NCBI GenBank assembly: GCA_037382205.1
Contig: JARRQD010000159.1
Coordinates: 1 to 8,263 of the forward strand
Direction of reading: 5' to 3'
DNA: 8,263 bases
Origin: Thiodiazotropha sp037382205
GTDB taxonomy: Bacteria > Pseudomonadota > Gammaproteobacteria > Chromatiales > Chromatiaceae
The position numbers were made by a program, and so were the translations under genes. Below the pieces are notes generated by a model, which was given only the letters and a program-made list of their open reading frames with translations, searched no databases and was not told the DNA's origin. Shown here in pieces: positions 6,479 to 8,263 of the stretch. Position 1 is the stretch's first letter, and each line of letters opens with the position of its first letter.

Positions 6479-7975
6479 ATGCAACTTCTGATAAATCATA
6501 AAAGCACAACCCTATTACTTTACAGCGTGATGTTTCTGGCTGTATCAGCATCACTGCCACTACAGGCCAGCCTGCTCAACCACTTGAAAGATATTGGTCA
6601 ATCACATCCAGGAAAGAGTGGCGTGTATATTCTCGAAAAAGGCGAGGAGTCACTTTTAGCCAGAGCCTGGCTGACAGACGCCTCACAGGAGTCTATCGAT
6701 ATTCAGTACTTCATCTGGAGCACGGACAATATTGGCACACTGGCCAGTGAAAGCCTGTTAAGAGCAGCTCAACGGGGTGTCAAAGTAAGGGTTATCGTTG
6801 ACGATCTATTAATAGACGCCGAACCTGAAACGCTACTCTCGCTGAATGCCCATCCCAACATCCAGATCAAAATTTATAACCCTCTGCACTCAGTAGGTAG
6901 GGGCGTAATCTCGCAACTCTGGCATCTGATCACAGACTTCCGCGGTTCGAATCAGCGTATGCATGACAAAATCGTAATCTATGACCAAACGATTGCCATC
7001 ACAGGCGGACGTAACATGGCCGATGAGTATTATGATTATGACCAAACCTATAACTTTCGTGACAGGGATGTGCTGACTACTGGTACAGTGCTAGACAACA
7101 TGCAGCAGAGTTTCGAGCACTTTTGGCAGAGCCCACTGTCTGTCTCTCTCGCTAGACTGCTCAAAGAGGAGAAGAGCCGTTTAACGGCTGAACAGGTCGA
7201 AGACTATACAGAGTGGCTACATCGATACGCCAGCAACCCGCTCAATTTTGCACCAGAGGTGCGGCTGGCAATTACCAATATGGCACCTCGAATCGAAGAG
7301 ATTTTCACCCTATTACACTGGACCGAAGTCGACTATATCCACGACATACCTGGAAAGAACAATCAACACACTACCCTTTCCGGTGGCGGTCAAACTACAA
7401 CTTCTCTCATCGAGCTACTTTTAAAGGCTGAAGAGGAGATTCTGATTGAAAGCCCCTATCTGGTTATGCCTGAAGGCGGTTTTGAATTTTTTTCTCAACT
7501 CTTGCAAAAAGGTGTAAAGATTTCCATTGTCACCAACTCGCTCGCCTCAACCGATAATCTGCAGGCCTATTCTGGATACCAGAAACAGAAGCAACGATTG
7601 CTGGATCTGGGTTTAAACATATACGAATTCAAACCAAACCCTGGTAACTACCGGCAACTTATCGAACGCCATGAGCAACTTGGTAAAAGCGCTCCCGTGT
7701 TTGCTCTACATGCTAAATCGATGGTCATAGACAACCACTACGCCTACATCGGCACATTCAATTTTGATCCAAGATCTACACACCTGAATACGGAAGTGGG
7801 TGTAATTATTGATGACTCCAACGTCGCACAACAACTATCCCAGGCTATTCGCTTGGACATGCAGCCGGAAAACAGTTGGCACGCTTCAGATACCATTGAC
7901 CAGCAACAGGCGGGATTCATCAAGAGGCTGAAGGTAGACCTATGGAGCCTGCTGCCACTGGACCCTGTTCTCTGA
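6479..7975 (+). CDS. Exported phospholipase D family protein, ClsC-like
   Basis: A 498-residue member of the PLD superfamily closest in style to cardiolipin synthase C (YmdC/ClsC; about 473 residues in E. coli). Residues 1-30 form a signal peptide (K8, hydrophobic core 11-25, likely cut after LQA at 30), so the mature enzyme should be periplasmic or membrane-attached. Two HKD motifs are intact: H162-K164-D169 (MHDKIVIYD, followed by GGRN) and H411-K413-D418 (LHAKSMVID, followed by GTFNFDPRS). Upstream of each are the expected strands, for example SIDIQYFIW and ILIESPYLV. The family moves phosphatidyl groups to make cardiolipin or cleaves phosphodiesters; the actual substrate is not readable here. 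The ATG at 6479 is chosen because it gives the whole signal peptide, though its ribosome site is weak. It lies 170 bp after the lipoprotein gene on the same strand and converges with the transporter gene, 27 bp away. Confidence 0.92.
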   Translation: MQLLINHKSTTLLLYSVMFLAVSASLPLQASLLNHLKDIGQSHPGKSGVYILEKGEESLLARAWLTDASQESIDIQYFIWSTDNIGTLASESLLRAAQRGVKVRVIVDDLLIDAEPETLLSLNAHPNIQIKIYNPLHSVGRGVISQLWHLITDFRGSNQRMHDKIVIYDQTIAITGGRNMADEYYDYDQTYNFRDRDVLTTGTVLDNMQQSFEHFWQSPLSVSLARLLKEEKSRLTAEQVEDYTEWLHRYASNPLNFAPEVRLAITNMAPRIEEIFTLLHWTEVDYIHDIPGKNNQHTTLSGGGQTTTSLIELLLKAEEEILIESPYLVMPEGGFEFFSQLLQKGVKISIVTNSLASTDNLQAYSGYQKQKQRLLDLGLNIYEFKPNPGNYRQLIERHEQLGKSAPVFALHAKSMVIDNHYAYIGTFNFDPRSTHLNTEVGVIIDDSNVAQQLSQAIRLDMQPENSWHASDTIDQQQAGFIKRLKVDLWSLLPLDPVL

Positions 7976-8006
7976 ATGGCCAACAAGCTACAGATCCCTT
8001 GGCTAT
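7976..8006. terminator. Hairpin between convergent genes, possible transcription stop
   Basis: ATGGCCAA (7976-7983) pairs with TTGGCTAT (7999-8006) over 8 bp with one G-U pair and a 15-nt loop. It fills the gap between two convergent stop codons (7975 and 8003-8005). There is no T-run on either side and the loop is large, so any terminator function is weakly supported. Confidence 0.2.
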
Positions 8007-8263
8007 GTATGGATCGGTGCACTGAAGAAATCGAAAAATAGCCACATGAGAATTGACGAGGAAGTCAGCGTCAGCAACATGGCTGGCGTTCCCTTGCGGA
8101 ACCAGAGCCCCGGAGTGATTCGCATGCTCGCGTCGCCGGTATCTTTGGCCAGACGTTCGGAGATGGTGACAATGAAGACATTTGCAGTAGAGCCCAAATG
8201 GGTGCCGTTACCACCCATACCCACGCCGATAGCCAACGACCACCAGAGTGGTGAGACATTGAT
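8003..8263 (-). CDS. ArsB/NhaD-type ion transporter, C-terminal fragment (partial at window edge)
   Basis: The minus-strand frame is open from the right edge to the TAG at 8003-8005, giving the last 86 residues of a membrane permease. It begins INVSPLWWSLAIGVGMGGNG, then THLGSTANVF, and ends with a hydrophobic segment MLLTLTSSSILMWLFFDFF. The PLWW-x-LA-x-G-x-x-x-GGNGT-x-x-G-x-x-ANV pattern is the hallmark of the last conserved region of the ArsB/NhaD and citrate-transporter-like (IT superfamily) permeases, followed by one final transmembrane helix. Internal TTG and ATG codons are not starts, because homology runs through them to the edge. The transported ion cannot be told from this fragment (Na+/H+ exchange, arsenite or a carboxylate are all found in the superfamily). 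It is transcribed towards the phospholipase D gene and appears to be an unrelated neighbour. Confidence 0.75.
   Translation of the reverse strand: MNVSPLWWSLAIGVGMGGNGTHLGSTANVFIVTISERLAKDTGDASMRITPGLWFRKGTPAMLLTLTSSSILMWLFFDFFSAPIHT

Noticed and set aside
1..8263. CRISPR array, insertion sequence, tRNA, phage or classical defence system
   Set aside because: No regularly spaced repeats, terminal repeats with a transposase, cloverleaf sequence, or nuclease/toxin gene pair could be seen on either strand.

Overview
The window looks like chromosomal DNA of a gammaproteobacterium that senses its surroundings and remodels surface polysaccharide. This rests on protein style: a PAS-PAS-GGDEF-EAL sensor, a ClsC-like phospholipase D protein and an ArsB/NhaD-type permease, with balanced base composition. 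A marine or sulfur-oxidising lineage is possible, but that is only an impression from the protein families. I see no transposase, phage gene, CRISPR array, tRNA or rRNA.

Layout. (1) Positions 2-709: 3' part of a gene for a ModA-like periplasmic substrate-binding protein; its true start lies left of the window. (2) Positions 725-3556: a two-pass membrane protein with PAS, PAS, GGDEF and EAL domains, 15 bp after gene 1 and almost certainly co-transcribed with it. (3) Positions 3557-3872: a 316-bp intergenic stretch with a candidate promoter, a small inverted repeat, and a short minus-strand frame carrying a CxxCxxC motif. (4) Positions 3873-6308: a predicted outer-membrane lipoprotein joining an FN3 domain, a pectate-lyase-like beta-helix, a calcium-loop linker and a GH114 endo-alpha-1,4-polygalactosaminidase domain. 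(5) Positions 6479-7975: an exported, ClsC-like phospholipase D family protein with two intact HKD motifs. (6) Positions 8003-8263, minus strand: C-terminal end of an ArsB/NhaD-type ion transporter, convergent with gene 5.

How the genes may work together. Genes 1 and 2 resemble in architecture the NspS-MbaA pair of Vibrio cholerae, in which a periplasmic binding protein controls a membrane GGDEF-EAL enzyme. Here the binding protein is of the molybdate/oxyanion-type fold rather than the polyamine type. Gene 4 carries a GH114 domain, the family also found in PelA, the hydrolase/deacetylase of the Pel exopolysaccharide system, whose production is controlled by c-di-GMP. A cautious reading is a locus in which a small-molecule signal sets c-di-GMP while a neighbouring surface enzyme cuts an amino-sugar- or uronate-containing matrix polymer. 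The most unusual item is the lyase-GH114 fusion. The functional link between genes 1-2 and gene 4 rests on adjacency and family knowledge only.
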